Assembly (NCBI GenBank): GCA_964512075.1
Contig: CAZEID010000007.1
Span: 1 to 9,735 of the forward strand
Direction: 5' to 3'
Length of the DNA stretch: 9,735 bases
Origin: CAZEID01 sp964512075
GTDB lineage: Bacteria; Patescibacteriota; WWE3; 9FT-COMBO-53-11
Positions 1-5,110 of this stretch are shown in pieces. The position numbers and the translations under genes are program-made. Below the pieces are notes generated by a model. The model made no database searches and was not told the DNA's origin. It was given only the letters and a program-made list of their open reading frames with translations. How positions within the stretch are numbered: the stretch's first letter is position 1; every line of letters begins with the position of its first letter.

Positions 1-30
1 TTCAGATCTAATTTCCCGAAGACTAGGAAC

Positions 31-118
31 TGGTGCTGGGGGCGGGATTCGAACCCACACGAGGTTTTGGCCTCAGAGGATCTTAAGTCCTCCGTGTCTA
101 CCGTTCCACCACCCCAGC
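31..118 (-). tRNA. tRNA-Leu(UAA), CCA encoded
   Basis: Read on the minus strand this folds as a class II tRNA of 88 nt. The acceptor stem GCTGGGG (118-112) pairs with CCCCAGC (41-35), followed by discriminator A and an encoded CCA (33-31). The anticodon stem GAGGA/TCCTC closes the loop CTTAAGA, giving anticodon UAA, which reads UUA leucine codons. A long variable arm (GAGG..CCTC) is present, as expected for tRNA-Leu, and the T arm is GTGGG-TTCGAAT-CCCGC. All arms are intact, so it should be functional. An extended -10 promoter lies 9 nt upstream of the mature 5' end. The 30 bases beyond its 3' end, to the window edge, show nothing recognisable. Confidence 0.96.
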
Positions 119-127
119 GCTGGTTTT

Positions 128-136
128 ATTTTAACA
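128..136 (-). promoter_or_regulatory. Extended -10 promoter of tRNA-Leu
   Basis: On the minus strand the sequence reads TGTTAAAAT, an extended -10 element (TGn followed by TAAAAT). It ends 9 nt before the first base of tRNA-Leu, which puts transcription start at or just before the mature 5' end. No good -35 box is visible at 16-18 nt spacing, as is usual for extended -10 promoters. The same TGnTAnnAT arrangement appears upstream of clpP and thrS. Confidence 0.6.
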
Positions 137-152
137 CCGTCGGTCTGCCCTC

Positions 153-181
153 TTGACTTTTAGATAAGGTTCCGTTAAAAA
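153..181 (+). promoter_or_regulatory. Probable sigma70-type promoter for the zinc-ribbon/tig pair
   Basis: TTGACT (153-158) and TAAAAA (176-181) are separated by 17 nt, a reasonable -35/-10 pair. It would give a 5' UTR of about 80 nt before the GTG at 267. The -35 is strong and the -10 only moderate. It diverges from the tRNA-Leu promoter in the same 148-bp intergenic region (119-266). Confidence 0.4.
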
Positions 182-266
182 AGGGGAGTTACTTTTCGAT
201 CAACCGCTCGGAAAACCCGCAGTTTGGTTGGTCACTCAGTTTTCTGGCGAAAGGCGGTGATATTTA

Positions 267-449
267 GTGGAAGAGAACGAGAAAGAAAGCGAAGAACTTT
301 ATGTTTGTGTGGAGTGCGGCTACGAGGGGCCGGAAGATGATTTCTGCCCTGACTGCGGCGGCCAAATGCTTCCCAAAGAGAAGGCAGAGGGCGACACCTT
401 CGACCAAACCGAGGAAGGGGAGGAGGATTTAGAGGAAGAGGCATTTTAA
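267..449 (+). CDS. Small acidic zinc-ribbon protein, function unknown
   Basis: A 60-aa protein with two CxxC knuckles: C14-x2-C17 followed by G18, then C27-P-D-C30-G-G. This is the pattern of a rubredoxin-like or single zinc-ribbon fold that would bind one Zn (or Fe) ion. The second half (about residues 36-60) is a strongly acidic, probably disordered tail rich in Glu and Asp. There is no signal peptide or membrane segment, so it should be cytoplasmic. GTG at 267 is the only in-frame start after an upstream stop (258-260). It is supported by a near-perfect Shine-Dalgarno sequence, AAGGCGGTGA (251-260), 6-7 nt upstream. The stop lies 2 nt before the trigger-factor start, so the two genes are surely co-transcribed and probably translationally coupled. 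The family is not recognised. A role near the ribosome or in chaperoning is only inferred from this neighbour. Confidence 0.8.
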   Translation: MEENEKESEELYVCVECGYEGPEDDFCPDCGGQMLPKEKAEGDTFDQTEEGEEDLEEEAF

Positions 450-451
450 CC

Positions 452-1306
452 GTGGAAAATTCCTCTCTCACCAGAAACGGTTCAGAAATTACCTTAACCG
501 TCAAAATTTCCGCTGCCGAGGTCCAAGCGGCCTTCTCCAGGATTAAGCAGAAAGCGCTCCGGGAGATTAAGCTTCCTGGCTTTCGGCCGGGGAAAGCGCC
601 GCCGGAATTAGCAGAGAAGCAACTTAATGAGGACGCTCTTGCGGAAGAGTTATTTCAGGAGTTAATTCCCCCGGCCTACACTCGGGCGGTCGTGGAAAAT
701 AAGGTTAATCCAATTATTCCCCCTCAGATTACGGTGAAATCATTTCAGAAGGAAACCGAGTTGGTATTTGAAGCTAAAACCGCCGAGGCTCCCAAGGTGC
801 TTCTGGGGGACTATTTGCGGGCAGTGCGAGGGCTGCGGGGAAAAATCGTTTTCGGTCCCGATGGGAAGCCTTTGGAGAGCGGCGAGAAAGTAACCGCCTC
901 CCAAGTTTTGGAGAGGCTTCGGGAAGCGGCAAAAGTCGACCTCCCGCCGGCATTAATCGACTATGAAGTTCAGCGAATGCTTTCCTCCCTAGTGGAGCAA
1001 GTCAATTCCTTGGGACTGACCGTGGATCAGTATCTTTCTTCCCAAGGGAAGAAAGTGGAGGAGTTGCAAAAGGAATATCACGACCTCGCCGAGCGTAATC
1101 TTAAAGATGAGTTTATTCTTTCCCAGATCGCTCGGGAAGCCAAGATTACGGTTTCCGAACAGGAGATTACGGACGCAATTGAAGCTGCTCCGGACGAAAA
1201 AGTTAAAGAAGGCTTGCGCACCGAACGCGGTCAGGCCTACTTGGAGGATGTAATCCGCAAACGAAAAACGATTGAACACTTGCTTAAAATCGCCGAAGGC
1301 TCCTAG
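452..1306 (+). CDS. tig: Trigger factor, short form without PPIase domain
   Basis: Ribosome-associated chaperone that meets nascent chains at the exit tunnel. The N-terminal ribosome-binding domain spans roughly residues 1-120 and contains the signature GFRPGKAP at 43-50, the loop that docks on ribosomal protein L23. The C-terminal chaperone domain runs from about 150 to 284 (for example VDLPPALIDYEVQRM near 162-176, then helical arms). The protein has 284 aa against about 430 in typical trigger factors. The FKBP-type prolyl isomerase domain that normally lies between these two is missing. In its place is a Gly/Lys-rich linker of about 25 residues (126-148). The reading frame is clean, so this looks like a genuine short form and not a frameshift. 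The GTG start at 452 has a purine-rich Shine-Dalgarno (AGGAAGAGG, 433-441) inside the preceding gene and sits 2 nt after its stop. Confidence 0.9.
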   Translation: MENSSLTRNGSEITLTVKISAAEVQAAFSRIKQKALREIKLPGFRPGKAPPELAEKQLNEDALAEELFQELIPPAYTRAVVENKVNPIIPPQITVKSFQKETELVFEAKTAEAPKVLLGDYLRAVRGLRGKIVFGPDGKPLESGEKVTASQVLERLREAAKVDLPPALIDYEVQRMLSSLVEQVNSLGLTVDQYLSSQGKKVEELQKEYHDLAERNLKDEFILSQIAREAKITVSEQEITDAIEAAPDEKVKEGLRTERGQAYLEDVIRKRKTIEHLLKIAEGS

Positions 1307-1316
1307 CCGCCCTTAG

Positions 1317-1344
1317 TTGCCTTCACCGGGTTTCTTGCTATTAT
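1317..1344 (+). promoter_or_regulatory. clpP promoter giving a nearly leaderless mRNA
   Basis: TTGCCT (1317-1322), a 16-nt spacer, and TATTAT (1339-1344) preceded by TGC make a -35 plus extended -10 promoter (TGCTATTAT, 1336-1344). The expected start of transcription is about 1350-1353, and the clpP ATG begins at 1354. The transcript would therefore have a leader of only 0-4 nt, with no room for a Shine-Dalgarno. No Shine-Dalgarno is visible. Confidence 0.65.
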
Positions 1345-1353
1345 TTGCTTGTT

Positions 1354-1935
1354 ATGCCTTCCTATCCGGTTCCATTCGTGGTTGAACAGACGCCGCGCGG
1401 CGAACGAGCGTATGATATTTTCTCCCGACTCTTAGAGGAGCGGATCGTCTTTCTGGCCGGACCGATTACGGATGGGTTGGCGAACGTGATTATTGCCCAA
1501 CTTCTTCTGCTGCAGCAACAAGATCCCAAAAAGGAGATCAAAATGTATATTAACTCCCCGGGAGGTTCCGCCTATGCCGCGTTTGCGATCTACGATACAA
1601 TGCAGCAGCTCCAAACGCCAATTTCCACCATCGCAGTTGGGATGGCGGCCTCCGCCGCAACTTTGATTCTCGCCGCCGGTAACAAAGGCAAGCGGATGGC
1701 TCTTTCCCATGCCTTGATTCATATCCACCAGCCTCTGGGACAAGCCGGCGGCCAAGCTACGGACATCGAGATCACTGCTAAAGAGATCTTGAGGTTAAAA
1801 GAACTTTATGCCCAAATCCTGGCGAGGCATACGGGCCAGAAGGTCGAAAAGATTATTCAAGATATCGATCGGGACTTCAACATGACTCCGGAAGAGGCCC
1901 AAGCTTACGGAATTATCGACAAGGTAATATCCTAA
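1354..1935 (+). CDS. clpP: ATP-dependent Clp protease proteolytic subunit
   Basis: Serine protease that forms the 14-subunit barrel degrading proteins fed in by ClpX or ClpC type ATPases. At 193 aa it has the normal family length. The Ser-His-Asp triad is complete: S100 in GMAASAAT, H125 in IHIHQPLG, and D174 in DIDRDFNM, with the same spacing as in E. coli ClpP. The oxyanion region YINSPGGS is at 65-72, and QATDIEI and the C-terminal YGIIDKVIS are typical. I chose ATG 1354 over an in-frame TTG at 1345. The ATG gives the usual N-terminus (VVEQTPRGERAYDIFSRLL), and the TTG lies just downstream of the -10 box, where transcription should not yet have begun. It follows tig by 47 nt but has its own promoter, and no ClpX gene is in the window. 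It is not a degenerate paralogue, because all catalytic residues are present. Confidence 0.96.
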   Translation: MPSYPVPFVVEQTPRGERAYDIFSRLLEERIVFLAGPITDGLANVIIAQLLLLQQQDPKKEIKMYINSPGGSAYAAFAIYDTMQQLQTPISTIAVGMAASAATLILAAGNKGKRMALSHALIHIHQPLGQAGGQATDIEITAKEILRLKELYAQILARHTGQKVEKIIQDIDRDFNMTPEEAQAYGIIDKVIS

Positions 1936-1942
1936 CCAAGTT

Positions 1943-1973
1943 TTGCGGTTTTTCATTTTTCCGCTAATATTAT
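1943..1973 (+). promoter_or_regulatory. Possible promoter of the tRNA region
   Basis: TTGCGG (1943-1948), a 16-nt spacer, and TAATAT (1965-1970), with an overlapping TATTAT (1968-1973), lie just after the clpP stop and upstream of the tRNA remnants and tRNA-Val. The -10 is good and the -35 is weak. Transcription would start near 1978-1981, at the beginning of the first tRNA-like remnant, and continue into tRNA-Val. Confidence 0.4.
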
Positions 1974-1983
1974 GTTAGAGCAG

Positions 1984-2027
1984 GTACGCGGGGTGCCGAG
2001 TTAGCGAGCCGGATTGGAATCCCAATG
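1984..2027 (+). pseudogene. Remnant of a tRNA-Ser(GGA) 5' half
   Basis: The order acceptor-like GGGG, TG (1994-1995), CCGAGT D-arm, TAGCGAGCCGGA, the loop TTGGAAT (anticodon GGA at 2016-2018), then a TGT-like exit resembles the first half of a bacterial tRNA-Ser. The anticodon stem no longer pairs (CCGGA against CCCAA), and no variable arm, T arm or 3' acceptor follows, so it cannot be a working tRNA. An alternative reading is a structured RNA, since TACGCG (1985-1990) is complementary to CGCGTA (2031-2036) and ATTGG/CCAAT can form an inner hairpin. Confidence 0.4.
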
Positions 2028-2066
2028 TCACGCGTAGTTCAGAGGTAGAGCGCTTCATTGGAGTCG
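2028..2066 (+). pseudogene. tRNA 5'-half fragment, partial copy resembling tRNA-Val
   Basis: Bases 2034-2066 match 2075-2107 of the intact tRNA-Val at 26 of 33 positions, offset by 41 nt. The match covers the D arm (GTTC-AGAGGTA-GAGC), the 5' anticodon stem CTTCA and the start of the anticodon loop. Similarity stops at the anticodon loop: the 3' anticodon stem, T arm and acceptor end are absent, and the intact tRNA-Val begins 2 nt later. It is best read as a truncated duplication of tRNA-Val or of a related tRNA whose 3' half has been lost. Confidence 0.5.
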
Positions 2067-2068
2067 TT

Positions 2069-2143
2069 GGGTGGTTAGCTCAGGGGTAGAGCGCTTCGTT
2101 GACATCGAAGAGGTCAGAGGTTCAAATCCTCTACCACCCACCA
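2069..2143 (+). tRNA. tRNA-Val(GAC), CCA encoded
   Basis: A complete 75-nt class I tRNA. The acceptor GGGTGGT (2069-2075) pairs with ACCACCC (2133-2139), followed by discriminator A and encoded CCA (2141-2143). The D arm is GCTC/GAGC. The anticodon stem CTTCG/CGAAG closes the loop TTGACAT, giving anticodon GAC (valine, GUC/GUU codons). The T arm is AGAGG-TTCAAAT-CCTCT. All stems pair, so it should be functional, unlike the two fragments directly upstream. Confidence 0.96.
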
Positions 2144-2272
2144 TCCAATTTGACCAAAGCCCACCGGGATTTTCATTGAGTTTAATTAGCACTTAAGGGT
2201 TTCCTTGCTGAAAAGAGTTGCGATCCAGCTCAAAAGTACGCGTACCACTTGTTTTCTGTTATTATTATTCCC
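2144..2272 (+). other. AT-rich spacer between tRNA-Val and thrS
   Basis: These 129 bases hold no protein gene. I see a small hairpin, GAGTTG (2215-2220) with CAGCTC (2226-2231) around a 5-nt loop, and a 10-bp perfect palindrome GTACGCGTAC (2236-2245). The thrS promoter lies at the end. No T-box motif and no convincing terminator for tRNA-Val is visible; CCC-ACC-GGG at 2160-2168 followed by ATTTT is too short a stem to claim. Confidence 0.5.
2257..2265 (+). promoter_or_regulatory. Extended -10 promoter of thrS, leaderless
   Basis: TGTTATTAT (2257-2265) is an extended -10 element whose TATTAT ends 7 nt before the GTG at 2273. Transcription should therefore start on or within a base or two of the start codon, giving a leaderless thrS mRNA. 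There is no Shine-Dalgarno upstream of the GTG, which fits. No -35 box is visible at the expected place (about 2237-2242); that position is occupied by the palindrome GTACGCGTAC. Confidence 0.6.
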
Positions 2273-4039
2273 GTGAAAGAGTCCGATCTATCCAAGCTTC
2301 GCCATTCTGCCGCGCATTTATTAGCCGCGGCAGTTTCAGATCTTTGGCCCGAGGCTAAACCCACAATTGGTCCGGCGATCGAAACTGGATTTTATTACGA
2401 TTTTGATTTTGGAGGGACTAAAATCTCCGCAGAGGATCTTCCCAAAATCGAAAGAAAGATGAGGGAAATTCTCCCTTCCTGGAAAGAGTTCCGGCGGATA
2501 AAACTAACTCCAGCCGCTGCTCGGAAGGAATTCCAAAATAATCCTTACAAACTGGAATTGATCGATGAGTTAACCAAGAAAAAAGAGGCCATCACTATCT
2601 ATCAGTCGGGAAAGTTTCGAGACTTGTGCCGGGGTGGTCACACCCCCAACCCTCCGCAGGATCTGCAAAACTTTAAGCTCACTTCCGTTGCCGGCGCTTA
2701 TTGGAGGGGAGACGAGAAAAATCCGATGCTAACGCGGATTTACGGAACCGCCTTCCCCACGAAGGAGGAATTAGCCGCTTATCTAAATCAATTGGCCCTG
2801 GCCGAGGAGCGGGACCACCGCAAGCTCGGCAAGGAGTTGGACCTCTTTACCTTTTCTGATTTGGTTGGCTCCGGATTGCCGCTCTATACTCCCCGAGGGG
2901 CGTTGCTTCGGCGGCTAATTAATGAGCACGTCGAAGAAATTCAGCGTCGGTACGGCTACCAGCAGGTTTGGACTCCCCAAATCAACCGCGGGGAACTCTT
3001 TAAAATTTCCGGGCACTACGAGAAGTATCGGGAAAACATGTTTCGGGTCAACTCCAATTACTCCAAGGAGGAGCTTTTCCTAAAACCGATGAATTGTCCT
3101 CAACACACTCAAATCTACGCCAGCCGCCCCCGCAGTTATCGGGACCTTCCAATCCGGATGGCTGATTTTGCCATGCTCTACCGGGATGAAAAGCCTGGGG
3201 AGCTTTTAGGGCTAGCGCGAGTTCGGGCTTTCTCGCAAGATGACTCCCACATCTTTTGCCGGGAAGATCAAGTCGAGGACGAGGTAGACAAGATGTTGGA
3301 GATGACCCGAGAGGTAATGGCGACCTATGGCTTTAAGTACCGCTACCGACTATCCACTCGGGATCCTAAACACCCCGAGAATTATTTAGGGGACCCCAAA
3401 GTTTGGGCTAAAGTGGAAAAGTGGGCCGAAAAGATTATGCGGAAACATCGGATCGATCATTTTAATGCTCCCGGCGAAGCGGCTTTTTACGCTCCCAAGA
3501 TGGATCTCCTCGCAACCGATAATCTAGGGCGGGAGTGGCAACTTTCAACGATTCAAATCGATTACGTCATGCCTGAGCGTTTCGGCCTCTCTTACACGGA
3601 TCGGAACGGTCAGGAAAAGACTCCGATTATGATTCACCGGGCAATCATCGGCTCCCCTGAGAGGTTCTTAATGGTTTTACTGGAGAATTTTGGTGGAGCC
3701 TTTCCGGTGTGGCTATCTCCTGTTCAAGCCGTTATCATTCCTATTTCGGAGAGATTTGAGCGTTACGCCCAGAAGGTCTACCAGGAGCTCGAAAGCCGGA
3801 AGATAAGAGTGGAGTTAGATAACCGCAATGAGAAAATGCAAGCCAAAATTCGCGATGCCCAACTGTTCAAAGTTCCGTACATGTTAATCGTTGGAGAAAA
3901 GGAAGAGAAAAATAGCACTGTCGCGGTCCGGCTTCGAGACGGCCGGGACTTGGGGGAAAAGCCGCTCGCGGAAACGGTCGACCAAATTACCAAAGAGTCT
4001 CTCTCGCGAACCCTAACTTTATGGAACTCCAGTAAATGA
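2273..4039 (+). CDS. thrS: Threonyl-tRNA synthetase lacking the TGS domain
   Basis: Class II synthetase charging tRNA-Thr, 588 aa from GTG 2273. The editing domain starts at once: HSAAH (11-15) and CRGGH (119-123) supply the zinc-like HxxxH and CxxxH residues that clear mischarged Ser-tRNA. The catalytic core has motif 1 near 206-236 and motif 2 at 301-330 (R304; QDDSHIF). Its Zn ligands are C275 (PMNC), H326 and H455 (IMIH), and motif 3 is GSPERF (460-465). The anticodon-binding domain covers about 483-580. The N-terminal TGS domain (about 60 residues in E. coli ThrRS) is absent. An in-frame TTG at 2249 would add only 8 residues and lies upstream of the -10 box, so it was rejected. The gene heads the translation operon, and its TGA stop overlaps the infC ATG in ATGA (4036-4039). 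Confidence 0.96.
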   Translation: MKESDLSKLRHSAAHLLAAAVSDLWPEAKPTIGPAIETGFYYDFDFGGTKISAEDLPKIERKMREILPSWKEFRRIKLTPAAARKEFQNNPYKLELIDELTKKKEAITIYQSGKFRDLCRGGHTPNPPQDLQNFKLTSVAGAYWRGDEKNPMLTRIYGTAFPTKEELAAYLNQLALAEERDHRKLGKELDLFTFSDLVGSGLPLYTPRGALLRRLINEHVEEIQRRYGYQQVWTPQINRGELFKISGHYEKYRENMFRVNSNYSKEELFLKPMNCPQHTQIYASRPRSYRDLPIRMADFAMLYRDEKPGELLGLARVRAFSQDDSHIFCREDQVEDEVDKMLEMTREVMATYGFKYRYRLSTRDPKHPENYLGDPKVWAKVEKWAEKIMRKHRIDHFNAPGEAAFYAPKMDLLATDNLGREWQLSTIQIDYVMPERFGLSYTDRNGQEKTPIMIHRAIIGSPERFLMVLLENFGGAFPVWLSPVQAVIIPISERFERYAQKVYQELESRKIRVELDNRNEKMQAKIRDAQLFKVPYMLIVGEKEEKNSTVAVRLRDGRDLGEKPLAETVDQITKESLSRTLTLWNSSK

Positions 4040-4551
4040 CCAGGAAGTCTTCTTATCGTCTTAATGAAGCGATTCGTGCCTCCGAGGTGCGGGTAATTGA
4101 TCGGACTGGAAAGCAGATTGGAATCTTGCCAACGGCAGCAGCTCAAGAATTAGCGCGAAGAGACGGACTGGATTTGGTAGAAGTTTCGCCAAATGCCCAC
4201 CCTCCTGTAGTGCGGATTGTCGATCTAAAGCGCTGGCTCTTTGAGAGAGAGAGAAAGGGGGTGGCCAAAGCGGGTCGAAAATCGGAACTAAAAGAATTTC
4301 GAATCCGACCTAATATTGGTGAAAATGATCTTGCCCTTCGAGTTCGCCGCGCCGAGGGTTTTTTGAAGAAGGGCGATAAGGTAAAATTAACCGTCGTCTT
4401 CCGCGGTCGAGAGATCTCTCACCCCGAGGTTGGTTTGGAGAAGCTAAAAAGGATGGTGGAATTGTTAAAGGAGTTCGGCAAGCCAGAGGGAGATCCAGTT
4501 CGAACCGAGAGAGGATACGAGTTGAATATCGTTACGAAAAGAAGTGCCTAA
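4036..4551 (+). CDS. infC: Translation initiation factor IF-3
   Basis: IF3 binds the 30S subunit, keeps it apart from the 50S, and proofreads start codon and initiator tRNA. The protein has 171 aa, a normal length. The N-domain (about 7-77) carries the family pattern LNEAIRASEVRVID and DGLDLVEVSPNAHPPVVRIVD. The lysine-rich linker follows, and the C-domain (about 84-168) contains KEFRIRPNIGENDL and VKLTVVFRGRE, which contact 16S rRNA. The start is ATG at 4036, inside the thrS stop (ATGA), so initiation is probably coupled to thrS. It is not the rare AUU codon that gives IF3 autocontrol in E. coli. The stop overlaps rpmI by 8 nt. Confidence 0.97.
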   Translation: MTRKSSYRLNEAIRASEVRVIDRTGKQIGILPTAAAQELARRDGLDLVEVSPNAHPPVVRIVDLKRWLFERERKGVAKAGRKSELKEFRIRPNIGENDLALRVRRAEGFLKKGDKVKLTVVFRGREISHPEVGLEKLKRMVELLKEFGKPEGDPVRTERGYELNIVTKRSA

Positions 4552-4747
4552 ACTAAAAGTTTCTAAAACAATTCGGGAACGCTTCAAGATTACGGGGAGG
4601 GGGAAAATTCTCCACCGGAGGGGAGGATTAAAGCATCGGCGCTCTAAGGAAAGGTCGAGTTTGCTTTTTCGCGGGAGAAGTTTGCAGGAGGTTTCCCGGC
4701 CAGAGAGGAGAAAACTGCGGCAGATCTTAGGGATTCGCAAGAGTTAG
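4544..4747 (+). CDS. rpmI: 50S ribosomal protein L35
   Basis: Small, very basic large-subunit protein of 67 aa. The N-terminus MPKLKVSKTIRERFKITGRGKILHR follows the L35 pattern (MPKxKT..KRFKxTGxGKIxR), then GLKHRRSKERS and an arginine-rich end. The start is GTG at 4544, set inside infC with an 8-nt overlap. It has only a weak purine-rich stretch upstream, so it depends on ribosomes finishing infC. Its position between infC and rplT is the conserved bacterial order. Confidence 0.95.
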   Translation: MPKLKVSKTIRERFKITGRGKILHRRGGLKHRRSKERSSLLFRGRSLQEVSRPERRKLRQILGIRKS

Positions 4748-4762
4748 AATCATATTGGGAAA

Positions 4763-5110
4763 ATGACTAAAGCTAAAGGGAGTTTTACAACTAAAAAGCA
4801 TCGAAAAATCCTTCGAATGGCCCGTGGGTACCGCGGAGCGAGAAGCCGGCAGTACCGACGAGCAAAAGAGGCAGTTTTACATGCTGGTCAGTATGCCTAC
4901 GCCGGGAGACGATTGCGGCGACGCGACCTCCGTTCCCTTTGGATCGTAAAACTGAACGCCGCTCTTGCTCCTTACGGAATCAGTTACAGCCGGTTTATGT
5001 ATCTATTGCAGAAATCAAAGCTCCCGCTGAACCGAAAACTGCTTTCCCAATTAGCTTTGGAAGAGCCGGAAGTATTCAAAAGTTTAGTGGAAAAAATCAT
5101 CAAGAAATGA
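4763..5110 (+). CDS. rplT: 50S ribosomal protein L20
   Basis: Early-assembly 23S rRNA-binding protein of 115 aa, the usual length. Typical features are a basic N-terminal extension (TTKKHRKILRMARGYRGARSR), AGQYAYAGRRLRRRDLRSLWI near 40-60, the core motif YGISYSRFMYLL (about 71-82) and a C-terminal LALEEPEVFKSLVEKI. In E. coli and B. subtilis L20 represses its own operon by binding a leader that mimics its rRNA site. Here there are only 15 nt between rpmI and rplT and the upstream genes overlap, so I see no obvious mimic. The weak Shine-Dalgarno TTGGGA is 3-4 nt before ATG. The stop overlaps pheS as ATGA (5107-5110). Confidence 0.97.
   Translation: MTKAKGSFTTKKHRKILRMARGYRGARSRQYRRAKEAVLHAGQYAYAGRRLRRRDLRSLWIVKLNAALAPYGISYSRFMYLLQKSKLPLNRKLLSQLALEEPEVFKSLVEKIIKK

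Noticed and set aside
258..266. Extended -10 promoter TGATATTTA directly before the zinc-ribbon start
   Set aside because: It would start transcription inside the gene beyond its only usable start, and the strong Shine-Dalgarno at 251-260 argues for a normal leader.
1345..1353. TTG start for clpP three codons upstream of the ATG
   Set aside because: It lies directly after the -10 box, where transcription should not yet have started, and the ATG gives the usual N-terminus.
1934..1964. Intrinsic terminator after clpP (AACC/GGTT or GCGG/CCGC with T runs)
   Set aside because: Only 4-bp stems with long loops are possible, too weak to annotate.
1984..2066. Permuted or split tRNA gene (3' half upstream of 5' half)
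   Set aside because: Both fragments resemble 5' halves; no T arm or 3' acceptor that could complete either was found.
1984..2143. T-box or E. coli-like tRNA-Thr mimic regulating thrS
   Set aside because: No T-box consensus is seen, a functional tRNA-Val lies between the tRNA-like fragments and thrS, and thrS appears to start its own leaderless transcript.
2211..2231. Minus-strand terminator: hairpin GAGCTG/CAACTC followed by TTTT
   Set aside because: No minus-strand gene lies nearby to be terminated; the 6-bp stem with one wobble is probably chance.
2249..2272. TTG start for thrS, adding 8 hydrophobic residues
   Set aside because: The codons overlap the extended -10 element and encode nothing resembling ThrRS; GTG 2273 fits a leaderless start.
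4037..4039. TGA recoded as glycine, as in Gracilibacteria/SR1
   Set aside because: TGA ends thrS and rplT at their normal family lengths, and no gene in the window has an internal in-frame TGA.
4939..5106. N-terminal extension of PheS, since its frame stays open far upstream
   Set aside because: This stretch is rplT read in another frame, shows no PheS similarity, and ATG 5107 gives the normal PheS N-terminus and length.
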